A stretch of DNA of 64,000 nt from positions 75,169-139,168 of the forward strand of contig JAJZVA010000003.1 of NCBI GenBank assembly GCA_021845905.1, given 5' to 3'. Shown one piece after another: positions 1 to 9,031 of this stretch (within the stretch, counting starts at the first letter, position 1; each line of letters starts with the position of its first letter). The notes under the pieces are model-generated. The model was not told the DNA's origin and did no database searches. It was given only the letters and a program-made list of their open reading frames with translations. A program made the translations under genes and the position numbers. Source of the DNA: Pseudomonadota bacterium. Its GTDB lineage: Bacteria > Pseudomonadota > Alphaproteobacteria > Micavibrionales > UBA2020.

Positions 1-316
1 GCTCGGGCTCTTCATGGTGTGCGCCGCCTTGCTGCAAATGGCATGGGGGCGCGGCAAACGCGGCCTTGCGCTGACCTTCGGACTTCTGTGGTTCGCGGCG
101 GCGCAGTCCCCCAACACCGGCATCGTCGTGCCGGTTGACGGCATCGTCTCGGAACACTGGATGTATATGCCGACCATGGGGCTGTTCCTCGGCATCGCCG
201 AAAGCTTCAGCGGGATTCTTCGCGAGCGGCGCAAAGCCGGTGTCCTGCTGGTCGCGGCGATGACATCGGCGCTCTGCGTCGCGACCTTCCGGCAGAACAT
301 GGTCTGGCGCAACATC
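1..316 (+). repeat. Near-identical DNA block shared with 1737-2052
   Basis: Bases 1-127 match 1737-1863 exactly. A short divergent patch follows at about 128-153 (VVPVDGIVSEH versus VTPIDALISEH), then near-identity resumes to about 310 before the sequences part. Alternating identical and divergent patches between tandem paralogues are typical of gene conversion. Confidence 0.85.
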
Positions 317-763
317 GACACGCTTTACAAGAACACCAGGGCGCACGGCGGCAGGGCGCGCCTGATGAGTTGCGACGAGGGATTGTATCTCCTCAAGCGC
401 GGCAGCTTCGGCAGGGCGCGGCAAACGCTGCAATATTGTCTCAACAACCTCCCGCAAACCGACGCTTACGACAGATCGCGCCTCCACGCGGAGCTCGCCA
501 TGACGTGGCTTCACGCCGCCGCCGGGCAAGGCGAAATGACCGCCGCCGACCTCCGGCGCGCGCGGCCCGCCGATATCGAGGCGGCGAAAAAAGAACTGCA
601 AGCCGCGGTGCGCGAAGCGCCGCGCTATGACTGGGCGCGCAATGCTCTCGCCGTCATCGATACCGGTCAGCGCCGCGCGCATGAAACCGCGCCCCGCGCT
701 CAAAAAGAAAAAGCCCTCCGGGACATGAAGGGCGCCGTTCAACAAGGCAAAGGCGTTCCATGA
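1..763 (+). CDS. GT-C/TMTC-like membrane protein with C-terminal TPR-like region (5' end outside window)
   Basis: Only the C-terminal part is present; the frame is open to the window edge. The first roughly 100 residues are hydrophobic and nearly identical to the middle of the next gene. The tail is soluble and helical, as expected of TPR-like repeats (residues about 105-250). The family resembles bacterial relatives of TMTC/PMT-type membrane glycosyltransferases; the substrate is unknown. Its stop codon overlaps the next start by 4 nt (ATGA), so the two genes are probably translationally coupled. The near-identical DNA stops sharply where the soluble tail begins, which points to recent duplication or gene conversion. 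Family level is fairly sure; function is inference. Confidence 0.75.
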   Translation, partial: LGLFMVCAALLQMAWGRGKRGLALTFGLLWFAAAQSPNTGIVVPVDGIVSEHWMYMPTMGLFLGIAESFSGILRERRKAGVLLVAAMTSALCVATFRQNMVWRNIDTLYKNTRAHGGRARLMSCDEGLYLLKRGSFGRARQTLQYCLNNLPQTDAYDRSRLHAELAMTWLHAAAGQGEMTAADLRRARPADIEAAKKELQAAVREAPRYDWARNALAVIDTGQRRAHETAPRAQKEKALRDMKGAVQQGKGVP

Positions 764-2490
764 ACGACGGCATTCTCTCGAAATACGCGAAGGAGATGCG
801 CGCGCCCGGGTCTTTCTGGCGCGACCGGACGCTCATCTGCCTTGCCGTCGTCCTTTCTTATGCCAGCGTCTGGCCGAACAGGTTCCTGTTCGACGACATC
901 CTGCTGATCCGCAACAACGCCTTTTTCAGGACGCCCGCCGGACTGCTCAAGATCTTCTTCCACCGCAACGGCGACGGCGGCGGCTGGAGCGGCGGCTTTT
1001 ACCGCCCCGTGCCGATGGCGGCGCACTTTTTCATCTACTGGTTCTCTTACCAGCTGCGCGCCCTGCTGGATACGCCGCTGACGCTCGGCTTCCACGCGCT
1101 CAATATCGCCCTGCAGGCGCTGAACGGCTGCCTGCTGCTCGCCTTCGGCGTGCGCGCGGGCTTCAACAGATATGCCGCCCTCGCCGCCGCGCTCCTGTGG
1201 GCCGTGCATCCGCTCCATACCGAGGCCGTCGCCTACATGTCCTCGACGCCGGAGCTGATGTGGAGCACGTTCTGCCTGCTTGGGCTGATCACACTCCTCC
1301 CGAAGGAAGCGCCGGTCGACGGCGTCGTCGATCAGGCGGACGCCTTCACTCCGAGGAAAATAAAGCTGTCGCTGGTCCTCTTCACGCTCGCGCTCCTCAG
1401 CAAGGAATCCGCCGTCGTCTTCCCCGCGCTGGCGACGGCGACGCTGTTCTTCATCAGCAAGGACCGCCTGCGCCTTTCGACCTACGCGAAAACAAAGCCG
1501 TTATGGATCTTATCTTTCCTTTATATCCTCGTGATCGCCGCTTTCATCCTCCGTTTCTCGCTGATCGGAACGCTTGATCCCGCCGTCGAGCGCCTCTATC
1601 AGACGCATGCCGCCGTGCGCGTCTGGACGGCGCTCGCCACCCTGCCGACATATGCGCGTCTTATCGTATGGCCGGAAAGCCTTTACTTCCGCCGCGCATT
1701 CCCCGTCTTCGCAAGCCCGTGGAACGCGCCATCCCTGCTCGGGCTCTTCATGGTGTGCGCCGCCTTGCTGCAAATGGCATGGGGGCGCGGCAAACGCGGC
1801 CTTGCGCTGACCTTCGGACTTCTGTGGTTCGCGGCGGCGCAGTCCCCCAACACCGGCATCGTCACGCCCATCGACGCGCTCATCTCCGAACACTGGATGT
1901 ACATGCCGACCATGGGGCTGTTCCTCGGCATCGCCGAAAGCTTCAGCGGGATTCTTCGCGGGCGGCGCAAAGCCGGTGTCCTGCTGGTCGCGGCGATGAC
2001 ATCGGCGCTCTGCGTCGCGACCTTCCGTCAAAATATGGTCTGGCGCAACATCGACACGCTTTACAAAAACATCAAGCGCAACCATGGCAGCCTCATTATC
2101 ATCAACGGCGATGAAGCGGTCTACCTCATGGCGCAACGGCAGTTCGTTCAGGCCCGCGCATTGCTGCAAAGCTCCATCGCCGCCCTGCCGGACAGCCTCG
2201 CCCCGGACAAGGCCGGCATGTATCAAACCCTGGGGCTGACGTGGATTCATGTCATCCCCAAAGACCGCTGGGAATTCACCGAAGGCACCGTGCGCGAAGC
2301 GCTGCCCAAGGCCACGCCCGCGCATATCGCCAAAGCCGTCGCGGATCTCGAAAACTCCATACGTCTTGCGCCGCGCGGCAGCATCTGGTCGCATAAGTTT
2401 CTCGCCGTCATCTACGATTATCAGGGCGATAAAAAGAAGGCCGCGGCGGAACGCGCAATCGCCAAACAACTCAAAACGGAGGATCAATAA
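760..2490 (+). CDS. TMTC/PMT-like GT-C membrane glycosyltransferase with C-terminal TPR
   Basis: This 576-residue protein has about ten hydrophobic segments. It shows the layout of bacterial TMTC-like proteins: an acidic FDD motif in the first loop (about residue 44), an FYRPV motif (about 86), and the signature HPLHTEAVAYMSSTPELMW (about 149-167). A helical TPR-like tail runs from about residue 440. Proteins of this type are GT-C fold enzymes that use lipid-linked sugars at the membrane; the acceptor here is unknown. It follows its paralogue with a 4-nt overlap, and purA starts 3 nt after its stop. The central part shares DNA with the upstream copy while the TPR tails differ, so the two may have different targets (inference). 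Confidence 0.8.
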   Translation: MNDGILSKYAKEMRAPGSFWRDRTLICLAVVLSYASVWPNRFLFDDILLIRNNAFFRTPAGLLKIFFHRNGDGGGWSGGFYRPVPMAAHFFIYWFSYQLRALLDTPLTLGFHALNIALQALNGCLLLAFGVRAGFNRYAALAAALLWAVHPLHTEAVAYMSSTPELMWSTFCLLGLITLLPKEAPVDGVVDQADAFTPRKIKLSLVLFTLALLSKESAVVFPALATATLFFISKDRLRLSTYAKTKPLWILSFLYILVIAAFILRFSLIGTLDPAVERLYQTHAAVRVWTALATLPTYARLIVWPESLYFRRAFPVFASPWNAPSLLGLFMVCAALLQMAWGRGKRGLALTFGLLWFAAAQSPNTGIVTPIDALISEHWMYMPTMGLFLGIAESFSGILRGRRKAGVLLVAAMTSALCVATFRQNMVWRNIDTLYKNIKRNHGSLIIINGDEAVYLMAQRQFVQARALLQSSIAALPDSLAPDKAGMYQTLGLTWIHVIPKDRWEFTEGTVREALPKATPAHIAKAVADLENSIRLAPRGSIWSHKFLAVIYDYQGDKKKAAAERAIAKQLKTEDQ

Positions 2491-2493
2491 ACC

Positions 2494-3774
2494 ATGACAA
2501 ACGTAACCGTGATCGGCGCGCAATGGGGCGACGAGGGCAAAGGCAAGATCGTCGACTGGCTGGCCGAAAAAGCCGACGTCGTGGCGCGCTTTCAGGGCGG
2601 ACACAACGCGGGCCACACGCTCGTCATCGGCAATCAGGTTTACAAGCTGCACCTCCTGCCCTCGGGCATCGTGCGCAAGGGCAAGCTTTCGATCATCGGC
2701 AACGGCGTGGTGATCGACCCGTGGGCCCTGCTTGCGGAAATCGAAACGTTGCGCGGTCAGGGCGTTGAAGTCTCGCCGGACAATCTGCTGGTGTCGGAAG
2801 CCGCGCCGCTGATTTTGCCGCTGCACGGCGCGATCGACCGCGCGCTGGAAGAAGCCCGCGGCGCTTCCAAAATCGGCACCACGGGGCGCGGCATCGGCCC
2901 CGCGTATGAAGACAAGGTCGGCCGCCGCGCGCTCCGCGTCTGCGATCTCGCCCATCCCGAAACCCTGGGCAAAAAGCTTGAAAGCGCGCTGATGTATCAC
3001 AACGCGCTGCTCAAAGGCCTCGGCGCCGCGCCGCTCGACGCCTCTGCGCTGGTCAAATCGCTCGCCGACATCGCGCCGCAAATCACGCCCTACGCCGGTT
3101 CCTGCTGGCAGGCGCTCGATCGCGCGCGCAACGACAACAAGAAAATCCTCTTCGAGGGCGCGCAAGGCATCATGCTCGACGTCGATCATGGCACTTACCC
3201 CTTCGTCACCTCATCCAACACCGTCGCCGCCAACGCCGCCACCGGCACCGGCACGAGCAAACCCGGCACCGTCCTCGGCATCACCAAGGCCTACACGACG
3301 CGCGTCGGGTCGGGCCCGTTCCCGACGGAGCTCGACGACGACATCGGCGAAACGCTCGGCCAGCGCGGACACGAATTCGGCACCACCACGGGGCGCAAGC
3401 GCCGTTGCGGCTGGTTCGACGCCGTGCAGGTGCGCCAGGCGGTCAAAACCGGCGGGCTCGATCATCTCGTGCTGACCAAGCTCGACGTCATGGATACGCT
3501 GGAAGAAATAAAAATCTGCGTCGCTTACGAAGCGCGCGGCAAAAAATACGGCTATCTGCCCGCGTCGGCCGATTTGCAGGCGGAGGTCAAACCGGTCTAC
3601 GAAACCGTGCCCGGCTGGAAAACATCCATTCAGGGCGCGCGCACCTTCAAAGATTTGCCGGACAATGCGGTGAAATACATCCGCCGCATTGAAGAGCTGA
3701 CCGGCGCGACCACCGCCGCCATCTCGACCAGCCCCGAACGCGATGACACGATTTTGGTGAAAAACCTCTTTTAG
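2494..3774 (+). CDS. purA: Adenylosuccinate synthetase
   Basis: PurA joins IMP and aspartate using GTP, the first committed step from IMP to AMP; it is cytoplasmic and homodimeric. At 426 residues it has the usual length. Visible signatures are the P-loop [11 protein letters not shown] (residues 12-22) with catalytic Asp, the HNAGHTLV segment with catalytic His, [18 protein letters not shown] (about 128-145) at the IMP site, and [12 protein letters not shown] near residue 268. The start is fixed by a good Shine-Dalgarno (GGAGG at 2479-2483) inside the end of the upstream gene. Pairing with the glycosyltransferase-like genes looks positional rather than functional. Confidence 0.98.
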   Translation: MTNVTVIGAQWGDEGKGKIVDWLAEKADVVARFQGGHNAGHTLVIGNQVYKLHLLPSGIVRKGKLSIIGNGVVIDPWALLAEIETLRGQGVEVSPDNLLVSEAAPLILPLHGAIDRALEEARGASKIGTTGRGIGPAYEDKVGRRALRVCDLAHPETLGKKLESALMYHNALLKGLGAAPLDASALVKSLADIAPQITPYAGSCWQALDRARNDNKKILFEGAQGIMLDVDHGTYPFVTSSNTVAANAATGTGTSKPGTVLGITKAYTTRVGSGPFPTELDDDIGETLGQRGHEFGTTTGRKRRCGWFDAVQVRQAVKTGGLDHLVLTKLDVMDTLEEIKICVAYEARGKKYGYLPASADLQAEVKPVYETVPGWKTSIQGARTFKDLPDNAVKYIRRIEELTGATTAAISTSPERDDTILVKNLF

Positions 3775-3780
3775 AGGATT

Positions 3781-3951
3781 TTACGCCTGCGGCTTGGGTG
3801 CTTTGACGGAAGAGGCCTGCAAGGCGTAAAGCGCGGCCGGAACTTCGCCGACCAAGAAGCCCGCGGCGGCAATGGCGACGCCCGCGACGGCGGGACTGAG
3901 GTTTTGCGCCTTGAGGAAAATATTCTTCAGGGTGTTGTTCATGTTTTTCAT
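3781..3951 (-). CDS. Small hydrophobic/amphipathic protein, 56 aa
   Basis: This small reading frame starts MKNMNNTLKNIFLKAQNLSP, continues with an Ala/Gly/Val-rich segment (about residues 21-44) that could insert in or lie on a membrane, and ends KAPKPQA. A clear ribosome-binding site (AAGGAAATC) sits just before the ATG. It converges on purA, with 6 nt between the stops. I recognise no family. Codon use resembles the neighbours, which with the ribosome-binding site argues for a real gene. Confidence 0.6.
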   Translation of the reverse strand: MKNMNNTLKNIFLKAQNLSPAVAGVAIAAAGFLVGEVPAALYALQASSVKAPKPQA

Positions 3952-4139
3952 GGCTGATTTCCTTTTAAAAAAAATATTATCGCTATTAATTATGGTTAAA
4001 AAAATAAAAATGTCAATATAAATTATAAATATTATTTATAATCAAATACTTATCATGTACCGTGCTTCGTATTTTCATAGAAAATAAATATTCCGCGTCG
4101 GTTTATATTCACGGTCACAGCGCGTATCCTGCCTCATAT
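3952..4139. other. AT-rich divergent intergenic region
   Basis: This is a strongly AT-rich stretch between the small reverse gene and the forward DUF3108 gene, so it should carry both promoters. Low complexity gives several possible -10 elements and I cannot pick one with confidence. No repeat or RNA structure stands out. Confidence 0.5.
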
Positions 4140-5018
4140 ATGAACAAGCGCATGAAAAAAGCCGCTCTTGCCCTGCTGGTTATGGCGATGGCTTGCACCG
4201 CCCCGTCCGCACGGGCGCGCTTCGGCAAAGATCCCGATCTTTCCGCCGCCGGCCTGCGTTATGCCGCGCAGAAAAAACAGGCGATCCATCTGCGTTACAG
4301 CGTTTACGCGAGCGGGTTCGAGGCGTTGCACGCCACGCTCACCATGAATCTCGGCGCGAAAGCCTATAGGGTCAAGGTCAGGGCGAAAACACAAGGCCTC
4401 ATCGGCGCGCTTTTTCCATGGCGGGGCTCTTATATCACCGTCGGCCACGCCGATCATGGCAGGCTGGTGCCCGCCGTCTATACGGCGCGCAGCACCTGGC
4501 GCAAGACGGAGGAAACAACCCAAATGAAATACGCATGGAACGGCAGGCTTCTCAAATCCACCACGCGGGACGGCAAGAAAATCACCGTCAGGCATGATTT
4601 CAAGCCCGCCCTCACCCGGCACGCGCTCGACATGCTGACCGGCGTCCTCGCCATGCTGCAAAACGCGGGGAAAATCCATGCCTGCGCGGGGATATTTCCG
4701 GTTTTCGACGGCAAGCGCCGCTTCGACATCGTCCTCAAGGACGACGGACGGGAGATGCTCGAACCGTCGCGCTATTCCGGCTACAAGGGCATGGCCCTGC
4801 GCTGCACGCTGACCGTGCGGCCGGTCGCAGGCTTCAGCAAGGAAGACCAAAAGCGCGGCTGGCTCGCGGTGCAAAGCCACACCGAGGCGCGCCACATGCT
4901 ACCGACCCTGTGGCTCGGGCGCCTGAAAGGCTCCGGCGCGGTCGTGCCCGTGAAAATGGAAATTGCCAGCGCATTCGGCGCGGTCGTCGCGCATCTTTCC
5001 AAGCCCGGGGCCGACTGA
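4140..5018 (+). CDS. DUF3108 domain exported protein
   Basis: The protein begins with a typical signal peptide (basic MNKRMKKAA, hydrophobic core, likely cleavage after SARA). The mature part fits DUF3108: a repeated beta pattern beginning IHLRYSVYASGFEALHATL, then KTQGLIGALFPWRG and a long C-terminal beta domain. Such proteins are periplasmic or outer-membrane associated with no established reaction. The frame is open further upstream through a GTG at 4062, but the signal peptide argues for the start used here (a second option is 4152). A short gap separates it from glmU on the same strand. Confidence 0.8.
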   Translation: MNKRMKKAALALLVMAMACTAPSARARFGKDPDLSAAGLRYAAQKKQAIHLRYSVYASGFEALHATLTMNLGAKAYRVKVRAKTQGLIGALFPWRGSYITVGHADHGRLVPAVYTARSTWRKTEETTQMKYAWNGRLLKSTTRDGKKITVRHDFKPALTRHALDMLTGVLAMLQNAGKIHACAGIFPVFDGKRRFDIVLKDDGREMLEPSRYSGYKGMALRCTLTVRPVAGFSKEDQKRGWLAVQSHTEARHMLPTLWLGRLKGSGAVVPVKMEIASAFGAVVAHLSKPGAD

Positions 5019-5108
5019 TAGAATGTCATTCAATGCAACAAACTGTGATTTGCCCCGCGGCGGCGCGGTCTGCAATGAATAAACCATGATGAACGGGGAA
5101 TACCGGAC

Positions 5109-6452
5109 ATGAACAGGAAAATCGGCTGCATCGTCCTTGCGGCGGGCGAAGGCAAGCGCATGAAATCGGCCCTGCCCAAGCCGCTGCATCAAGTCGCGGG
5201 GCGCGCGATGGTCTTGCACGTCATCGCCGCGGCGGAAGCGCTGTCTCCGGAAAAGATCGTCGTCGTCGTCGGCCCCGGCATGAAGCAGATGGAAGACGCG
5301 GTGCGCCCGCACAAAACCGCCGTGCAGCAGCAAGTCAACGGTACGGGCGGCGCGGTGATCGCTGCGAAGGAGCATTTCAGGAATTTCGACGGCGATATCC
5401 TCATTCTCTATGGCGACACGCCGCTGGTCACAACGGCGACCCTGCAAAGGATGATCGACATCCGCCGCCAGTTCCCCGCCGTGGGGCTGACGTTCTCCGG
5501 CATGCGGGTGACGGAGCCGAACAATTACGGCCGCATGGTGCTGGACGAAGACGGCACGCTCAGGAAAATCGTCGAGTTCAGGGACGCGACGGCCGAAGAA
5601 AAGAAAATCACCCTGTGCAACGGCGGCATCGTCTCTGCCGACGGCGCGAAACTGTTCGACTGGCTCGACCAGATCGGCAACGACAACGCGCAAGGCGAAT
5701 ATTATCTCACCGACCTGCCCTTGATCGCCCGCAAGGACAACCGTCTGACGCACGTCGTCGAGGTTCCGGCGGAAGAGATGGACGGCGTCAATTCGCGCAT
5801 CGATCTCGCCCGCATCGAAAAACTCTGTCAAAACCGCCTGCGCGCGCGACACATGCTGAACGGCGCGACGCTGATCGATCCGGAGACGGTCTATTTCAGC
5901 TTCGATACGCAAACCGGCCGCGACGTCGTGATCGAACCGAACGTTTTTTTCGGCGCGAACGTCACCGTGCATGACGGCGCGCATATTCTCGCCCACTGCC
6001 ACATCGCCGGCGCGGAGATCGGCGCTGGCGCATCGGTCGGCCCGTTCGCCCGCTTGCGTCCCGGCACCAAAATCGGCAAGGGCGCGAAGGTCGGAAATTT
6101 CGTCGAGGCCAAGAACGCGCGTCTCGGCGACGGCGTGAAAGCGGGGCACCTCTCGTATCTCGGCGACGCGGAGATCGGCGAAAACGCCAACATCGGCGCG
6201 GGCACCATCACCTGCAACTACGACGGCTTCGAAAAACACCAAACCAAAATCGGCAAGGACGCTTTCATCGGCTCGAACACCGCGCTGATCGCGCCCGTGA
6301 GCGTCGGCGACGGCGCCATTACCGCCGCGGGCAGCGCGATCGGAGAAGACGTTCCGGCAGGCGCGCTCGGGCTCGCCCGCGCGGCCCAGGTCAACAAGAC
6401 AGGTTGGGCAAAAGCGTTCAGAAACGAAAAAACAAAAAAGAAGGATGGATAA
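5109..6452 (+). CDS. glmU: Bifunctional GlcN-1-P acetyltransferase / GlcNAc-1-P uridyltransferase
   Basis: GlmU makes UDP-GlcNAc, the precursor of peptidoglycan and lipid A. The N-terminal pyrophosphorylase domain (about residues 1-230) has the nucleotide loop AAGEGKRMKSALPKPLH; the C-terminal left-handed beta helix (about 250-440) shows hexapeptide repeats, the GHLSYLGDAEIG segment with the acetyltransferase His, and TITCNYDG. The 447-residue length is normal. It sits 2 nt before glmS, so consecutive pathway steps are probably co-translated. Confidence 0.97.
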   Translation: MNRKIGCIVLAAGEGKRMKSALPKPLHQVAGRAMVLHVIAAAEALSPEKIVVVVGPGMKQMEDAVRPHKTAVQQQVNGTGGAVIAAKEHFRNFDGDILILYGDTPLVTTATLQRMIDIRRQFPAVGLTFSGMRVTEPNNYGRMVLDEDGTLRKIVEFRDATAEEKKITLCNGGIVSADGAKLFDWLDQIGNDNAQGEYYLTDLPLIARKDNRLTHVVEVPAEEMDGVNSRIDLARIEKLCQNRLRARHMLNGATLIDPETVYFSFDTQTGRDVVIEPNVFFGANVTVHDGAHILAHCHIAGAEIGAGASVGPFARLRPGTKIGKGAKVGNFVEAKNARLGDGVKAGHLSYLGDAEIGENANIGAGTITCNYDGFEKHQTKIGKDAFIGSNTALIAPVSVGDGAITAAGSAIGEDVPAGALGLARAAQVNKTGWAKAFRNEKTKKKDG

Positions 6453-6454
6453 TC

Positions 6455-8278
6455 ATGTGCGGCATCGTCGGCATCATCGGCAAGAAAGACGCAGCGCCCC
6501 TGCTGGTCGAGGGATTGAAAAGGCTTGAATACCGCGGCTACGACAGCGCGGGGATAGCGACGCTGGTCGGCGGCAAAATCGAGCGCCGCCGCGCCGAGGG
6601 CAAGCTGGTCAATCTCGCCGCACGGCTTGAAAAAGAGCCTCTCGGCGGCACGGTCGGCATCGGCCATACGCGCTGGGCGACGCACGGCATCGCCAACGAG
6701 ACCAACGCCCACCCGCACGCGACGGACAGGGTCGCCGTGGTGCACAACGGCATCATCGAGAATTATCAGGAGCTGAAGAGCGAGCTGGAACAGTCGCAGT
6801 GCCGCTTCGAGACCGATACGGACACGGAAGTCATCGCCCATCTCGTCACGCACCATTTGAAACAGGGCATGAGCCCAGGAGCCGCGGTCGACGCGGCGCG
6901 CGCGCGCCTCAGAGGGGCCTTTTCCATCGCCATGATCTTCGCGGGCGAGGAAGACCTGATGATCGGCGTGCGTTGCGGCACGCCGCTGGCCGTCGGCTAC
7001 GGGAAGGGCGAGATGTTCCTCGCGTCCGACTCATACGCGCTTAGCGCCATGACAGACAAGATCAGCTTCCTCGAAGACGGCGACTGCGTGCATATGACGC
7101 GCGGCGGCGTTGCGATTTATGCCTCCAACGGCGACAAAGTCGCGCGCGAAATCCGCACCACCGCGCAGTCCGGCGCGATCATGGGCAAGGGCAAATACCG
7201 CCACTTCATGCTGAAGGAGATTTACGAGCAGCCCGCCGTCATCGCCGAGACGCTCAATTCCTTCATCAACCCCGCGACAGGCCACATCACCCTGCCCGAC
7301 GGCATTCTCGCGCTCTCCGCCGCGCCGCGCCTGACGATCTCCGCCTGCGGCACTGCCTTTTATGCCGGCATGGTGGCGAAATACTGGTTCGAGCAGATCG
7401 CGCGGCTGCCGGTCGAGACGGACATCGCCTCCGAGTTCCGCTACCGCGAAGCGCCGCTGCCCGAAGGCGGCGCGGCCCTGTTCATCTCGCAATCGGGCGA
7501 AACGCTCGATACGCTCGAAGCCCTGCGCACTTGCAGGAAAGAGGGCCAGAAAATCATCTCGTTGCTCAACACCATCGAAAGCACCATCGAGCGCGAGTCG
7601 GATCACGTTTTGCGCACGCTCGCCGGCCCGGAGATCGGCGTCGCCTCGACCAAAGCCTTTACGACGCAGCTCACCACGCTCGCCTGCCTTGCCGTCGCCT
7701 TCGCCAAGCAACGCGGCAAGATCGACCTCGCGCAGGAAAAGCATCTCACCACCGCCTTGCGCGAACTGCCCGCCCGTTTCGCCGCGCTGCTCAATCACGA
7801 CGAGAAAATTCAGGATATCGCGCACCAGATCGCCGAGGCCCGCGACGCGCTCTATCTCGGCCGCGGCACCGCCTATCCCATCGCGCTCGAGGGCGCGCTG
7901 AAACTGAAAGAGATCTCCTACATCCACGCCGAAGGTTACGCTTCCGGAGAAATGAAGCACGGGCCGATCGCGCTGATCGACGAAAACGTGCCGGTGATCG
8001 TGATCGCGCCCCACGACGAATTGTTCGAAAAAACCGCCTCCAACGCGCAGGAGATCGTCGCGCGCGGCGGCAAGGTCTTGCTGATTTCCGATCACAACGG
8101 CATCGCCAAGCTCAAGAACATCGCCACCTGGACGATTGAAATTCCCGAGGCCGATCCCTTCGTCGCGCCGATCCTCTACACCCTGCCGGTGCAGCTTCTG
8201 GCCTATCACACCGCCGTCATCAAGGGCACGGACGTCGACCAGCCGCGCAACCTCGCCAAGTCGGTCACGGTCGAGTAA
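6455..8278 (+). CDS. glmS: Glutamine-fructose-6-phosphate aminotransferase (isomerizing)
   Basis: GlmS turns fructose-6-P and glutamine into glucosamine-6-P, feeding GlmU after GlmM. The start is decided by the catalytic N-terminal cysteine: MCGIVGIIG must begin the protein because Cys becomes residue 1 after Met removal, so the longer in-frame extension (start at 6404) is rejected. The 607-residue protein has an N-terminal glutaminase domain (HTRWATHG near residue 73), two SIS domains (SISACGTAFYAG; SQSGETLDTLEA), and the family C-terminus DQPRNLAKSVTVE. No glmS riboswitch is expected or seen. Confidence 0.98.
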   Translation: MCGIVGIIGKKDAAPLLVEGLKRLEYRGYDSAGIATLVGGKIERRRAEGKLVNLAARLEKEPLGGTVGIGHTRWATHGIANETNAHPHATDRVAVVHNGIIENYQELKSELEQSQCRFETDTDTEVIAHLVTHHLKQGMSPGAAVDAARARLRGAFSIAMIFAGEEDLMIGVRCGTPLAVGYGKGEMFLASDSYALSAMTDKISFLEDGDCVHMTRGGVAIYASNGDKVAREIRTTAQSGAIMGKGKYRHFMLKEIYEQPAVIAETLNSFINPATGHITLPDGILALSAAPRLTISACGTAFYAGMVAKYWFEQIARLPVETDIASEFRYREAPLPEGGAALFISQSGETLDTLEALRTCRKEGQKIISLLNTIESTIERESDHVLRTLAGPEIGVASTKAFTTQLTTLACLAVAFAKQRGKIDLAQEKHLTTALRELPARFAALLNHDEKIQDIAHQIAEARDALYLGRGTAYPIALEGALKLKEISYIHAEGYASGEMKHGPIALIDENVPVIVIAPHDELFEKTASNAQEIVARGGKVLLISDHNGIAKLKNIATWTIEIPEADPFVAPILYTLPVQLLAYHTAVIKGTDVDQPRNLAKSVTVE

Positions 8279-8316
8279 CCCTTTAACTACATTGAAATAT
8301 CTATATATTTCTCATA

Positions 8317-8344
8317 TTGACAAAATAAATATACTTTTTATAAT
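8317..8344 (+). promoter_or_regulatory. Consensus sigma-70 promoter
   Basis: TTGACA (8317-8322) and TATAAT (8339-8344) are both perfect hexamers separated by 16 bp. Transcription should begin near 8350-8352, downstream of the ATG at 8345. That ATG is therefore unlikely to be the translation start of the following gene. Confidence 0.75.
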
Positions 8345-8389
8345 ATGAAAAATAAAAAGATCAAAGTAAATTTATCCAAGAGCCTCCTC

Positions 8390-9031
8390 ATGGAATATAT
8401 GTACCATTACACGACGCAAAAAAACTGGGAGCGCATTCAGGCTTCCGGACAGTTGCGCCCCGTGAGATCCATCGCAATGGGGAGCCGCATCGGCGGCGAT
8501 TATTTCAGCGCCGCAACCCGCATTGCCTACGAACCCGCCGTTTTCGGGCTGGATACGCCGAAACCGCCGAAGTGGCTGTCTTATGAAACGCCTTATTTCT
8601 CCCGGGGAGCCGCGTGCGATATTCTAACATGCCTCCTCTATATACGGTCAAGCCATGCCCGGGAGCCGCTGGTCCTGCTGAAAATTCGCCTGTTGCCGGA
8701 AGACAATGTTCAGGTCGGCGACTATAAACAAATAGCTGGAAGGAATACGAAAACATTCGACGGCAAAAAAGAGGCGATGGAAGGCTACTGCGGATCGATG
8801 ACCTCGCTGAAAGACCACTTCAACGCCGCCAGCGCGGACAAACGCATTCCCGAATTTTTATGCTTCAACGACATTCCGCTCGAGCGGATCTCCTGCGTGC
8901 GGGAAATTCCGCTGAAATCTCTGGAGGACGTCATCGCCTACGTGCATGAAGACGGCCCCGAAGCCGCCGCCGCGGTCACGGCAGAAGACCGTTTTTTTCA
9001 AGCAACGCGCGCAATTCGCCCGATGCGTTGA
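8390..9031 (+). CDS. Orphan protein resembling ADP-ribosyltransferase-fold (DarT/DUF4433-like) enzymes
   Basis: The start is set at 8390 because the consensus promoter places the RNA start just before it; an upstream ATG at 8345 and a downstream one at 8399 are alternatives. The N-terminus YHYTTQKNWERIQASGQLRP matches the opening of ART-type proteins, where the His binds NAD. Near the C-terminus, PEFLCFNDIPLERI resembles the segment with the catalytic Glu in DarT-like enzymes. If so it would modify a nucleic acid or protein; the target is unknown. No antitoxin-like gene adjoins it. Its 3' end overlaps the facing glutaredoxin gene by 56 bp. Lower GC than its neighbours suggests transfer (inference). 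Confidence 0.6.
   Translation: MEYMYHYTTQKNWERIQASGQLRPVRSIAMGSRIGGDYFSAATRIAYEPAVFGLDTPKPPKWLSYETPYFSRGAACDILTCLLYIRSSHAREPLVLLKIRLLPEDNVQVGDYKQIAGRNTKTFDGKKEAMEGYCGSMTSLKDHFNAASADKRIPEFLCFNDIPLERISCVREIPLKSLEDVIAYVHEDGPEAAAAVTAEDRFFQATRAIRPMR

Noticed and set aside
1510-3189. 559-codon reverse frame opposite the TMTC-like gene and purA
   Set aside because: Shadow of two well-supported forward genes.
4899-6242. 447-codon reverse frame opposite glmU
   Set aside because: Antisense shadow of a certain gene.
8345-8389. Upstream ATG start for the ART-like gene
   Set aside because: It directly abuts the -10 element, so it would lie at or before the predicted transcript start, and it lacks a ribosome-binding site.
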